Assembly: GCA_039808985.1 (NCBI GenBank)
Contig: JBDHUC010000004.1
Location: forward strand, 28,727-92,726
Origin: SXRF01 sp039808985
GTDB lineage: Bacteria > Pseudomonadota > Alphaproteobacteria > Rickettsiales > SXRF01
Direction of reading: 5' to 3'
Length of the DNA stretch: 64,000 nt
Shown here one piece after another: positions 34,544 to 42,635 of the stretch. The notes beneath the pieces are model-generated. The model was not told where the DNA came from. It searched no databases and was given only the letters and a program-made list of their open reading frames with translations. The position numbers and the translations under genes are program-made. The number at the start of each line of letters is the position of its first letter. Within the stretch, counting starts at the first letter, position 1.

Positions 34544-35578
34544 ATGGCTGCATCACCTCCTAAAGACAATAAAGAAGACTTCCGTAAAATGGGTGGGCCG
34601 CAAAAAGCGGCAATGTTCCTTATGGCTATCGGCGAAGAAAACGCAATCAAGCTTTTCGCATTGATGGATGATGACGAGATACGCGAAATATCCAACATAA
34701 TGTCAACCCTGGGCCAGGTGAATTCCGATGTAGTGGAACGCCTGTTCCATGATTTTGCCGATCAGGTTTCAGCGTCCGGCGCGCTGGTTGGCAACTACGA
34801 TTCCACCGAGCGCCTGCTGGTAAAAGCGCTGGGTAAAAACCGCGTAGACGGCATCATGGAAGAAATACGCGGCCCGGCAGGCCGTACAACATGGGACAAG
34901 CTTGGCAATGTAAGCGAAGAAATACTTGCTAACTTCCTGAAGAATGAATACCCGCAGACCATTGCGGTAGTACTTTCCAAGATACGTCCCGAACATGCCG
35001 CAAGGGTTCTTATGAACCTGCCGGAGGAAATGACGGTGGAAGTTATCCTGCGTATGCTTTCCATGGAAACTGTGAAAAAAGATGTTATGGACGGTATCGA
35101 AAAAACCCTGCGCATGGAGTTCATGAGCAACCTTGCCAAACGCCAGGCAACCGACAGCTTTGAAATGATAGCCGAAATATTCAATAACTTTGATCGCACA
35201 GCCGAGGGGAAATTCATGGGTAAGCTCGAAGAGCGCAATGCCGAATCGGCAGAGAAGGTTCGCGCCCTTATGTTTACCTTTGAAGACCTGCTCAAAATCA
35301 ATGGCGCTGGCATACAGGTGCTTCTTCGCACAGTTGACAAAACCAAGCTGGGCACGGCTCTCAAAGGCGCTTCCGATAGCATAAAAGAATTGTTCCTGAG
35401 CAATATGTCGGAACGCGCCGGTAAAATTATGCGCGAGGAAATGGAAGGCATGGGGCCGGTCAGGATCAAGGATGTGGATGAAGCGCAGATGTATGTGGTG
35501 GGGGTTGCAAAAGATCTTGCTGGCAAAGGCGAGATAATGATATCGAGCGACAGCCCAGACGAGCAACTGGTATATTAA
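34544..35578 (+). CDS. fliG: Flagellar motor switch protein FliG
   Basis: 344 residues. It is the switch component that couples stator torque to the MS ring. The N-terminal domain (GGPQKAAMFLMAIGEENAIK) binds FliF. The middle domain (EYPQTIAVVLSKIRPEHAAR) contains an EHPQ-like motif in which Y replaces H. The C-terminal domain has the charged torque helix (LRTVDKTKLGTALKGASDSI followed by KELFLSNMSERAG), with the Arg/Lys/Asp/Glu residues retained. It lies between fliF and fliH with short spacers, in one transcription unit. Confidence 0.96.
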   Translation: MAASPPKDNKEDFRKMGGPQKAAMFLMAIGEENAIKLFALMDDDEIREISNIMSTLGQVNSDVVERLFHDFADQVSASGALVGNYDSTERLLVKALGKNRVDGIMEEIRGPAGRTTWDKLGNVSEEILANFLKNEYPQTIAVVLSKIRPEHAARVLMNLPEEMTVEVILRMLSMETVKKDVMDGIEKTLRMEFMSNLAKRQATDSFEMIAEIFNNFDRTAEGKFMGKLEERNAESAEKVRALMFTFEDLLKINGAGIQVLLRTVDKTKLGTALKGASDSIKELFLSNMSERAGKIMREEMEGMGPVRIKDVDEAQMYVVGVAKDLAGKGEIMISSDSPDEQLVY

Positions 35579-35587
35579 AGGCAGTTC

Positions 35588-36325
35588 ATGCAAATTTCAC
35601 CGTTTACATTCAGGGAATTTGATTCGGCAGCCCTTCCGGCCAGGGAGCAACGCAAAAAGCCGTTTACCACCCAGAAAAAAGAGGAGGAGCCGGAAGCCCC
35701 ACCACCACCGCCCACCTTTAGCGAAGAGCAATTGCACGAGGCCGAGCGCGATGCTTATAAGCGCGGGTTTCTGGAAGGCACCAGGGAAGGCCACGCAACC
35801 GCGCAAGGTGAACATAGCGAGGTTCAACGCATATTGATGGAAGGGCTTGAAAGTTTTGTAAACAGCATATCCCCCATATTCGATCAGTACCGAAAGCATT
35901 GCCAGCAGATGCGTAAGGATATGCCGGTTCTTGCCCTTGCCATCGCCAAAAAAATTGCGAACGAGGCCCTTTCCGAACCAGCGCAATATATAGTTGATGA
36001 GGCCGCGAAACAATGCGCCGAAGCCTTGATAAGCGAGCCGGAAATCACTGTGCTTATAAATCCGCGGCTGGCCGAAGCCCTTTCTTTCAAGCTCAGGCAG
36101 ATGGGAGGGCGTGAAAAATACACTGATAATATAACCATTATTCCCGAAGAAGCCATGCCGGTTAGCAACTACCGGATCGAATGGACAAACGGCAGCCTTG
36201 AGCGCTCCACCGAAAAACTCTGGCAACAAATGGATAAAGCTATTAACAATATGATAGCAGCAATTGTTGGTGAACCCGAAGAGCAGCTTGAGTTATTGAA
36301 TCTGCAAAACATAGCAAAGGAGTAG
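35588..36325 (+). CDS. fliH: Flagellar export regulator FliH-like protein
   Basis: 245 residues, in the position of Caulobacter flbE/fliH. Features: a Pro-rich N-terminus (EEEPEAPPPPPTFSEEQLHE), a glycine-repeat helix (AERDAYKRGFLEGTREGHAT) typical of FliH GxxxG stretches, and a C-terminal domain (LALAIAKKIANEALSEPAQY, ALISEPEITVLINPRLAEAL) resembling the FliH/YscL end. FliH holds the FliI ATPase in the export apparatus. Sequence conservation is low in this family, so the call rests partly on gene order between fliG and fliN. Confidence 0.85.
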   Translation: MQISPFTFREFDSAALPAREQRKKPFTTQKKEEEPEAPPPPPTFSEEQLHEAERDAYKRGFLEGTREGHATAQGEHSEVQRILMEGLESFVNSISPIFDQYRKHCQQMRKDMPVLALAIAKKIANEALSEPAQYIVDEAAKQCAEALISEPEITVLINPRLAEALSFKLRQMGGREKYTDNITIIPEEAMPVSNYRIEWTNGSLERSTEKLWQQMDKAINNMIAAIVGEPEEQLELLNLQNIAKE

Positions 36326-36331
36326 TTTTAC

Positions 36332-36622
36332 ATGGCTGATGAAATCACTGGTTTTGGCGAAAATGCCAATACCGATAATTTAAGTTTAGACACGGTTTAT
36401 GATATTCCGGTTCAGATAACTGTGGTTCTTGGGCGCACCAGCATGCAGGTAAACCAGCTTTTAAAACTTGGCCGCGGCGCTGTTATAGAACTTAACCAGA
36501 AGGTCGGCGAGCCTATAGATATATTCGTAAATAACCGCCTTGTCGCACGTGGCGAGGTTGTTGTAGTCGAGGACCGGATAGGCGTAACCATGACAGAAAT
36601 TATAAAATCAGAGAAACACTAA
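36332..36622 (+). CDS. fliN: Flagellar motor switch protein FliN
   Basis: 96 residues, the short form consisting of the SpoA/FliN C-terminal domain only. TVYDIPVQITVVLGRTSMQV, QLLKLGRGAVIELNQKVGEP and DIFVNNRLVARGEVVVVEDR are canonical. It forms the C-ring with FliM and FliG. It follows fliH by six bases and is followed by a CTAGAACC-type palindrome before flbD. Confidence 0.96.
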   Translation: MADEITGFGENANTDNLSLDTVYDIPVQITVVLGRTSMQVNQLLKLGRGAVIELNQKVGEPIDIFVNNRLVARGEVVVVEDRIGVTMTEIIKSEKH

Positions 36623-36628
36623 GAAGGG

Positions 36629-36687
36629 ACTAGGTCCTCGGTACTAGGTTCTAGATTACTAGCCCCTAGAACCCAGCCCCTAGAACC
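36629..36687. repeat. CTAGAACC-type imperfect palindrome between fliN and flbD
   Basis: The left arm contains ACTAGGTTCTAG and the right arm CCCCTAGAACC twice, so the RNA would fold as a long imperfect hairpin. Similar flank sequence (GTAGGTTCTAG / CTAGGGGCTAG) surrounds the 105-bp element at 44661. Confidence 0.65.
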
Positions 36688-36699
36688 TGAGGAGCAACA

Positions 36700-38037
36700 A
36701 TGCGACTACTAATAATCGGCGAATTATACGGGCAGCTAGGCACCGCCAGCTCGATAGCCAAATCGCGTGGCGCCAGGGTTGCGCATGTAGCCGACATCGA
36801 GGGGGCGATGAATGCATTGCGTGGTGGCCAGGGTGCTGACCTAATAATGATAGAAGTACGTGAGGATATTGAGAAGTTAGTCAACTTACTAATGCGCGAA
36901 CGCTTCAATTTAATGGTCATAGCCTGCGGCTTGGATACAGACAAGGACGCCGCTGTAAAAGCCATAAAATCTGGCGCAAAGGAGTATATTCCCCTTCCCC
37001 CTGACGAGGAGCTGATAGCTGCGGTGCTGGAGGCTATAACCGAGGAAATAAAAACCGTTGTGTTTGCCGATCCTGCCACCATGCGCACATTAGCGCTGGC
37101 CGATCAGATTGCGCCAAGCGATGCCAGCGTGCTTATAACCGGCGAATCAGGAACCGGAAAAGAAGTTATAGCCCGTTATATTCATCGCAAGAGCAAGCGT
37201 GCAGGCAACCAGATGATATGCGTAAACTGCGCAGCTATCCCAGAGGCTTTGCTTGAGGCCGAGCTTTTCGGCCATGAAAAAGGCGCGTTTACTGGCGCAG
37301 TTGCCCGGCGTATTGGGAAATTCGAGGAAGCAGATGGCGGCACGATACTGCTCGATGAGATAAGCGAGATGGACATGCGCCTGCAATCAAAATTGCTGCG
37401 GGTATTGCAGGAGCGAGAAGTAGACCGTATCGGCGGCAGCAAACCGGTAAAGGTCAATATCCGTGTTCTGGCCACTTCAAATCGTAATATGCCTGAAGAA
37501 GTAAAAAAAGGCACATTCCGTGAGGATTTATATTTCCGCCTGAATGTTATAAGCCTGAACATGCCTCCACTGCGCGAGCGCAAGGAAGATATAAAACCAC
37601 TGGCAGAGCATTTTATCGACAAATATTCCAAGGCCAACGGAATACCAGTCAGAAAACTGACTGACGAAGCTCTTGGCAAGCTCAAAAGCTATAAATGGTC
37701 AGGAAATGTACGTGAGTTGGAAAACACGATGCATCGCAGTGTGCTGCTTGCCAGCGGTAATGACATCGGGGCTGACGCAATTTACCTGAGCGGCGCACCG
37801 GAAGAAGTAAAGGCCGCACCTGTCGCTACCCAGCAGACACAGGGCACCAATCCGCTGGTTGGCAGGTCCGTGGAAAGTGTAGAGCAGGAGCTTATAATCG
37901 ACACCCTAAGCTATTGCCTGGGTAATCGCACCCACGCCGCCAATATACTCGGGATTTCGATCCGCACCCTGCGCAACAAGCTTAAAACCTATAGTGAGCA
38001 AGGGCTGAACATCCCTCCTGCCGTGGGGGAAGAATGA
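36700..38037 (+). CDS. flbD: Sigma-54-dependent flagellar regulator FlbD
   Basis: 445 residues. The N-terminal receiver-like domain (MRLLIIGELYGQLG ... AIKSGAKEYIPLPPDEE) lacks the phospho-accepting Asp; LIMIEVRED is at that place, as expected for FlbD. The AAA+ domain has Walker A TGESGTGKEVIAR, the sigma-54 loop GAFTGAVARR and Walker B GTILLDEISEMD. The C-terminal Fis-type HTH is THAANILGISIRTLRNKL. In Caulobacter FlbD activates late flagellar genes with FliX. It is placed after fliN exactly as in Caulobacter. Its start is ATG 36700 with GAGGAG upstream, supplied next to the palindrome end. Confidence 0.94.
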   Translation: MRLLIIGELYGQLGTASSIAKSRGARVAHVADIEGAMNALRGGQGADLIMIEVREDIEKLVNLLMRERFNLMVIACGLDTDKDAAVKAIKSGAKEYIPLPPDEELIAAVLEAITEEIKTVVFADPATMRTLALADQIAPSDASVLITGESGTGKEVIARYIHRKSKRAGNQMICVNCAAIPEALLEAELFGHEKGAFTGAVARRIGKFEEADGGTILLDEISEMDMRLQSKLLRVLQEREVDRIGGSKPVKVNIRVLATSNRNMPEEVKKGTFREDLYFRLNVISLNMPPLRERKEDIKPLAEHFIDKYSKANGIPVRKLTDEALGKLKSYKWSGNVRELENTMHRSVLLASGNDIGADAIYLSGAPEEVKAAPVATQQTQGTNPLVGRSVESVEQELIIDTLSYCLGNRTHAANILGISIRTLRNKLKTYSEQGLNIPPAVGEE

Positions 38038-38044
38038 TTATAGC

Positions 38045-38118
38045 TCAGGATTCGGGATTCAGAATTCAGGAAGTAAGGGAGTTTTCCTTTCCCCTGACCT
38101 CTGAATCCCGAATCCTGA
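38045..38118. repeat. GATTCAGG-type hairpin element between flbD and flhA
   Basis: Two 26-base arms (38045-38070 and 38093-38118) are inverse complements at 23 of 26 positions, around a 22-base loop. The arm motif GGATTCGGGATTCAG is the same kind of sequence that bounds the four-helix cassette at 59430-59877, but there is no gene here. It resembles a gene-less derivative. Confidence 0.75.
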
Positions 38119-38131
38119 CCCCTGTTTCGCG

Positions 38132-38165
38132 GAGCGAAACCAATGCCTGAGGCCACCGCAACAGC
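38132..38165. repeat. Direct repeat 1 of the GIY-YIG insertion (34 bp)
   Basis: It starts GAGCGAAACCAATGCCTGAG and is identical to 38540-38573. It contains a copy of the flhA ribosome site region, start codon and first seven codons. The frame opened here is a 22-codon remnant that ends ATATGA on the GIY-YIG start. Confidence 0.92.
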
Positions 38166-38539
38166 TTTAACTTGTCACCCCGCCGAATGGCGGGGTCTGG
38201 GACCAATATGAAAGAATATAATTATTATGTTTATATTATGGCAAAAGAGCGAAACAGCACATTTTATACTGGCGTGACTAATAATTTAATCCGCCGCGTT
38301 TATGAGCATAAAAATGACTTAGCCGATGGTTTTACTAAAAAATATGGGATAAAAACTTTGGTATATTACGAACATCATAGCAATATAAATTCAGCAATAC
38401 ACCGAGAAAAATTAATAAAAAAATGGAAGCGTGAGTATAAACTCAATGCCATTGAACAACTGAATCCTGACTGGAATGATTTATATTTAGATTTAATAAG
38501 GCCAGACCCCGCTATTCGGCGGGGTTACATTCACGAAAT
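38166..38539. mobile_element. GIY-YIG cassette inserted at the flhA start
   Basis: 374 bp between perfect 34-bp direct repeats. Near each end is a palindromic block, 38176-38200 and 38502-38526, and the two are inverse complements at 23 of 25 positions (CCCCGCCGAA...GGGGTCTGG). They enclose a single GIY-YIG gene. The same palindrome occurs without the gene at 54277-54306 and as a variant at 4246-4276. Confidence 0.8.
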
Positions 38540-38558
38540 GAGCGAAACCAATGCCTGA
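38208..38558 (+). CDS. GIY-YIG domain protein, cassette-borne
   Basis: 116 residues from ATG 38208; a TTG at 38172 would add 12 residues encoded by the palindrome and is less likely. Single-domain GIY-YIG endonuclease-like protein of the YhbQ/UPF0213 type: EYNYYVYIMAKERNSTFYTG gives the VYI..FYTG pair, then VTNNLIRRVYEHKN with the conserved Arg, and HREKLIKKWKREYK with the Glu region. The start overlaps the stop of a 22-codon remnant of flhA (ATGA) and the stop lies inside the second direct repeat, overlapping the flhA start by eight bases. Whether it moves the cassette is unknown; homing endonucleases use this fold. Confidence 0.85.
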   Translation: MKEYNYYVYIMAKERNSTFYTGVTNNLIRRVYEHKNDLADGFTKKYGIKTLVYYEHHSNINSAIHREKLIKKWKREYKLNAIEQLNPDWNDLYLDLIRPDPAIRRGYIHEMSETNA

Positions 38559-38573
38559 GGCCACCGCAACAGC
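38540..38573. repeat. Direct repeat 2 of the GIY-YIG insertion (contains flhA start)
   Basis: Identical to 38132-38165. It supplies the start codon of the present flhA and also the stop codon of the GIY-YIG gene. The ribosome site is slightly weaker than in copy 1, where GGAG is complete. Confidence 0.92.
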
Positions 38574-40692
38574 AGCGCCAGCGCAGATTGACTGGCTTGC
38601 CCGTGTAAATTCCCTATCACGGCGCAAGGATATTTATTTTGCGGTTGGCATCATAGCGATACTTGTGGTGTTGATACTTCCGCTGCCATCCTTCCTGCTT
38701 GATTTTTTCCTTGGAATTTCCATCACCCTTTCAGTTATAATCCTTATGACGGTTCTGTTCGTGGAAAAGCCGCTGCATATGAGCTCCTTCCCCACAATAT
38801 TGCTTATCGTCACCATGTTGAGGCTATCACTGAACATAGCTTCAACCCGCCTTATCCTCGCGCATGGGCATGAAGGCACGGCAGCAGCCGGACACGTGAT
38901 ACAGGCCTTTGGCGGCTTCGTAATGGGCGGCTCTGTAGTAATCGGCGTTATAATTTTTGGCATACTAACCATCATCAATTTTGTGGTAATCACCAAAGGC
39001 TCTGGCCGCATTGCCGAAGTATCGGCGCGCTTTTCATTAGATGCGATGCCGGGCAAGCAGATGGCTATCGACGCTGACCTGTCAGCAGGCCTCATAACCG
39101 AGGAAATGGCCAAAATGCGGCGCAAGGAAATCGAAGATGAAAGTAATTTCTTCGGCTCGATGGACGGTGCAAGTAAGTTTGTGCGCGGCGATGCGATAGC
39201 AGGCCTCCTCATCACCTTTATCAACTTTATTGCCGGGATTATTATTGGTGTTGCGCAAAAGGGCCTGCCATTTAATGAAGCGCTCAACCATTACACAGTA
39301 CTGACTGTCGGCGATGGCCTGGTATCACAGATACCAGCGCTAATAGTTTCCACTGCCGCCGGTATACTTGTCACCAAATCAGGTGTTGCCGGTTCAGCCG
39401 AAAAAGCGGTACTTGGCCAACTGAGCCGACACCCGGCAGCCCTTGGCATAACCAGCGTGTTCCTGCTTATGATGTCGGTTCTGCCGGGCATTCCTTTTGT
39501 GCCGTTTTTCCTGCTTTCCTGCATAACCGGGTTTGGCAGCTATTATCTTTTTAATAACCCGCAGGCCATTAATCCGAAAACCGGCGAGGCCTATCCTTCA
39601 GGCACAGCTCCCAAACAAATAGAAGGCCCGGCAAAAGATGGGGAAGCGCCGAAAACCGAAGAACAGCCAGCCGATTTTTTACAGATTGATTCGTTGCGCC
39701 TTGAGCTTGGTTACGGCCTTCTGCCTCTTATAAACTACCAGAAAGGGCACCGCCTTACCGAGCAAATCAAGGCACTTCGCCGCCAGATGGCACGTGAGCT
39801 TGGCTTTATTATCCCTTCTGTACGCATTCAGGATAATATGCAGTTACCGCCCAATACTTACGTGGTGAAGGTAAAGGAAATAGAAGCGGCGCGTGGCGAC
39901 ATCCGCCCGGAAATGTTGCTGGTAATGAACCCAAGCGGCGGGAAAATCACTCTGCCCGGCGAAGAAACAACTGAGCCCACCTTTGGCCTGCCAGCCATGT
40001 GGATAAACGAAAACCACCGCGAAGAAGCTTTGTTCCGCAATTTTACAGTGGTCGACCCGCCTACAATTATTACCACCCATCTGACCGAAGTAATTAAAGA
40101 CAATATGGCCGAGCTGCTTTCCTACGCGGAAACGCAGAAGCTGCTCGATGACCTTGGAAAAACCCAGCAGAAGCTCGTTTCCGAAACCATCCCATCGCAG
40201 ATAAGCGTTGGCGGCGTGCAGCGCGTGCTGCAAAACCTCCTGCGTGAGCTGGTTTCCATCCGCGACCTGTCCACCATTATCGAGGCTATCGCCGAAGCCT
40301 CGCGCACCACCCAGAATATAAGCCTGATAAGCGAACATGTGCGCAGCCGCCTTGGCCGCCAGATAAGCCACAGCCAGACCACCGATGGCGGGTATATCCC
40401 CATAATCGCTATGTCGCCGGGCTGGGAACAAACCTTTATTGAAGCGCTTAGCGGCAATGCTGATGACCGCACACTGTCAATGGCCCCAAGCCGCATCCAG
40501 GAATTCATCAATAATGTACGTGCAAGCTTTGATAAATTCGCCATGCAGGGAGAAAGCCCGGTACTGCTAACCAGCCCGGTTATCCGCCCTTATGTGCGCT
40601 CGATAGTTGAGCGTTTCCGCCCCAGCACCGTTGTCATGTCGCAGAATGAAATCTATGCCAAGGCGCGGATAAAAACACTGGGGCAATTATGA
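38551..40692 (+). CDS. flhA: Flagellar export gate protein FlhA
   Basis: 713 residues, full length. The N-terminal half has eight membrane helices (YFAVGIIAILVVLILPLPSF onward) with the conserved cytoplasmic loop (RIAEVSARFSLDAMPGKQMA, GAMDG-like FFGSMDGASKFVRGDAIAG). The C-terminal half is the substrate-docking nonamer domain (LRLELGYGLLPLINYQKGHR, TTHLTEVIKDNMAELLSYAE, LQNLLRELVSIRDLSTIIEA). It is the channel of the flagellar type III export apparatus. Its own 5' end was duplicated by the GIY-YIG cassette insertion, which kept the reading frame. A GATTCAGG-type hairpin follows. Confidence 0.97.
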   Translation: MPEATATAAPAQIDWLARVNSLSRRKDIYFAVGIIAILVVLILPLPSFLLDFFLGISITLSVIILMTVLFVEKPLHMSSFPTILLIVTMLRLSLNIASTRLILAHGHEGTAAAGHVIQAFGGFVMGGSVVIGVIIFGILTIINFVVITKGSGRIAEVSARFSLDAMPGKQMAIDADLSAGLITEEMAKMRRKEIEDESNFFGSMDGASKFVRGDAIAGLLITFINFIAGIIIGVAQKGLPFNEALNHYTVLTVGDGLVSQIPALIVSTAAGILVTKSGVAGSAEKAVLGQLSRHPAALGITSVFLLMMSVLPGIPFVPFFLLSCITGFGSYYLFNNPQAINPKTGEAYPSGTAPKQIEGPAKDGEAPKTEEQPADFLQIDSLRLELGYGLLPLINYQKGHRLTEQIKALRRQMARELGFIIPSVRIQDNMQLPPNTYVVKVKEIEAARGDIRPEMLLVMNPSGGKITLPGEETTEPTFGLPAMWINENHREEALFRNFTVVDPPTIITTHLTEVIKDNMAELLSYAETQKLLDDLGKTQQKLVSETIPSQISVGGVQRVLQNLLRELVSIRDLSTIIEAIAEASRTTQNISLISEHVRSRLGRQISHSQTTDGGYIPIIAMSPGWEQTFIEALSGNADDRTLSMAPSRIQEFINNVRASFDKFAMQGESPVLLTSPVIRPYVRSIVERFRPSTVVMSQNEIYAKARIKTLGQL

Positions 40693-40700
40693 ACAAGCTA

Positions 40701-40774
40701 TCAGGATTCAGGATTCAGGATTCAGGGAATAATTCTTGCTGCCTGACCTCTGAATCCCGACCTCTGAACCCTGA
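40701..40774. repeat. GATTCAGG-type hairpin element between flhA and flhF
   Basis: The left arm has three GGATTCA units (40701-40726); the right arm (40742-40774) is its imperfect inverse with TGAATCCCGACC units. No gene inside. Same family as 38045-38118 and the 59430/59877 arms. Confidence 0.7.
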
Positions 40775-40780
40775 GGCGCT

Positions 40781-41809
40781 ATGCGCCTGAGAACCTTCAC
40801 CGCCTCCGACATGCCCACCGCCATGCAGATGGTACGTGACGCATTGGGCGACAATGCTATAATACTCGCAACCGACAGCAAGGGCGGCAGGCAGGTAACT
40901 CTAACCGCTGCGGTTGAACCAGATGATGAATTCAAACTTTCTTCTCCCTCTCCCCTTGGGAGAGGACGGGGTGATGGCAATATACCCGAACCCAGGGCCC
41001 CTGCTCCCGAGCCACTGACCAACGATATAAAATTTGAACTCCAGAACATACTGCGCTTCCATAATTTACCGGAAATATTCATAGCCAGGCTTTTGCAAAA
41101 AATCACTCCGGCTGATTTTTTAGATGTCATTTCCAAAAGGCGCGGCTCTGAGGAATTATTCCGCCCGGCCCTGGAAAAGCTCCTTGCGCGCAATTTTGTT
41201 TTCGATCCGCTTCGTTTTTCTACACAAGACATGCGCATTATGCTGGTCGGCACACCCGGTATTGGAAAAACGCTGACCATCGCTAAACTTGCAACAAAAC
41301 TGGCCATGGATAAACAGTCGGTAGCCGTTATAACAACCGATAACAGCCGCGCAGGCGGGGTCGAGCAATTACAGGCTTTCACCTCGATACTTGGCATTGA
41401 ATTACAAACAGCGAACACGCGCAGCGAACTTGAAAAAATATTAAAACAGCTTCAGCCGCGCACCCGTGTGCTTATTGATACTGCTGGCTGCTCACCATAC
41501 GATGAGTCAGGGCTTGCCGAGCTTAAATCTATTGCAACCATCGAAAATATTGAGCCGGTCATGGTGCTCCAAGCCGGTGGCGACAGCATGGAAGCGATAG
41601 ATACGGTAGAAATTTTTGGCACGCTGCCAATACGCCGCCTGCTGGTCACAAGGGCCGATACAACCCGCCGTTTCGGAGGGGTGCTGGCCGCTTCAATCGC
41701 ACACGGTCTGGGCTTTTGCAATATAAGCCGTTCGTCAAGCATAACCGATTCGCTACAGATGCTGGAACCACAGATGCTTGCGCACATGTTGCTAAAATAT
41801 AAGGATTAG
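40781..41809 (+). CDS. flhF: Flagellar SRP-type GTPase FlhF
   Basis: 342 residues. The N-terminus MRLRTFTASDMPTAMQMVRD is the FlhF signature, followed by the helical N domain and the G domain: Walker A LVGTPGIGKTLTIAKLATKL, TTDNSRAGGVEQLQAF, and VLIDTAGCSPYDESGLAEL, with DTAG. FlhF sets flagellar position and number. Odd feature: about residues 55-66 (SSPSPLGRGRGDG) are encoded by a palindromic repeat of the CTCCCTCTCCCCTTGGGAG type at 40943-40977, inserted in frame in the variable linker. It is followed by the FleN-type ATPase gene, the usual FlhF partner. Confidence 0.92.
   Translation: MRLRTFTASDMPTAMQMVRDALGDNAIILATDSKGGRQVTLTAAVEPDDEFKLSSPSPLGRGRGDGNIPEPRAPAPEPLTNDIKFELQNILRFHNLPEIFIARLLQKITPADFLDVISKRRGSEELFRPALEKLLARNFVFDPLRFSTQDMRIMLVGTPGIGKTLTIAKLATKLAMDKQSVAVITTDNSRAGGVEQLQAFTSILGIELQTANTRSELEKILKQLQPRTRVLIDTAGCSPYDESGLAELKSIATIENIEPVMVLQAGGDSMEAIDTVEIFGTLPIRRLLVTRADTTRRFGGVLAASIAHGLGFCNISRSSSITDSLQMLEPQMLAHMLLKYKD
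40943..40977. repeat. Palindromic repeat in frame within flhF
   Basis: CTCCCTCTCCCC and GGGAGAGGACGGGGTG form a hairpin. This sequence type is a dispersed intergenic repeat in many bacterial genomes; here it is translated as SPSPLGRGRG. Confidence 0.75.
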
Positions 41810-41842
41810 TGTATGAAAACCCAGATTAAGAGATAAAATTTT

Positions 41843-42607
41843 ATGATGAACGCAAGCAACGAAACAAGGCAGAACCTGATAGCAGTGGCATCTGGCAAAG
41901 GCGGTGTGGGAAAAACATGGCTTTCAGTTACCCTTGCGCATTTATTCGCACGCTCAGGGCGCAGCGTCCTGCTGTTTGACGGCGATATAGGCCTTGCCAA
42001 TGTCGATGTCCAGCTCGGCATCACCCCCCAGCGTGATCTTGGCAGCGTTCTTTCAGGGCGCAGCACACTTAAGGATGCCATAACTCACTATGAAGAAGGC
42101 GGGTTCGACATAATAGCCGGGCGTTCAGGCTCAGCCTCCCTGGCAACCATGCCTGTCGATAAGCTGGAAAAAATTGTAGATGCCCTGCGCACTTTGCAAA
42201 ATGATTATGATTTTGTGATGATAGATCTGGGCGCTGGCATCGAGCAGCATGTACAGTATCTGGCTTCTGTTTCCTCGCGCTGCCTGGTAGTAGTTACCGA
42301 TGAACCTACCTCCCTTACTGATGCCTATGCCTTCATAAAAATAGCGCAATCCAGCAAGCCGACCCCAGATATAGGGATAGTGATAAACCAGGCGGCAACG
42401 CAGAAGGAAGGCGAAGCTACATTTCAGGCAATAAGCAAGGCCTGCTCCAATTTCCTTGGCATTTCCCCACCGCTTATGGGCGTTATCCGCCGCGACAACA
42501 AAGTAAAAGATACAATCCGCAACCAGAAATCGATCCTGCTTAAAGCCCCGCATTCAACCGCAGCAAGTGATGCGGCGTTAATTTCGATAAAACTTATGCA
42601 GAAATAG
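41843..42607 (+). CDS. MinD/ParA-type flagellar number ATPase (FleN/FlhG-like)
   Basis: 254 residues. The deviant Walker A IAVASGKGGVGKTWLSVTLA is followed by FDGDIGLANVDVQLGI and VMIDLGAGIEQHVQYL, the set of MinD-family ATPases. Its position directly after flhF identifies the FleN/FlhG branch, which with FlhF controls flagellar number. The C-terminal membrane-targeting helix is short (SDAALISIKLMQK). The gene is separated from flhF by about 30 bases. Confidence 0.88.
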   Translation: MMNASNETRQNLIAVASGKGGVGKTWLSVTLAHLFARSGRSVLLFDGDIGLANVDVQLGITPQRDLGSVLSGRSTLKDAITHYEEGGFDIIAGRSGSASLATMPVDKLEKIVDALRTLQNDYDFVMIDLGAGIEQHVQYLASVSSRCLVVVTDEPTSLTDAYAFIKIAQSSKPTPDIGIVINQAATQKEGEATFQAISKACSNFLGISPPLMGVIRRDNKVKDTIRNQKSILLKAPHSTAASDAALISIKLMQK

Positions 42608-42635
42608 CTGGCAACATATAACTGGCAATCAAACC

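Noticed and set aside
37147..37685. Frames antisense to flbD
   Set aside because: They overlap the AAA+ motifs of flbD, which are intact on the plus strand.
38172..38207. TTG start for the GIY-YIG gene
   Set aside because: The added residues come from the terminal palindrome, and ATG 38208 is coupled to an overlapping stop codon.
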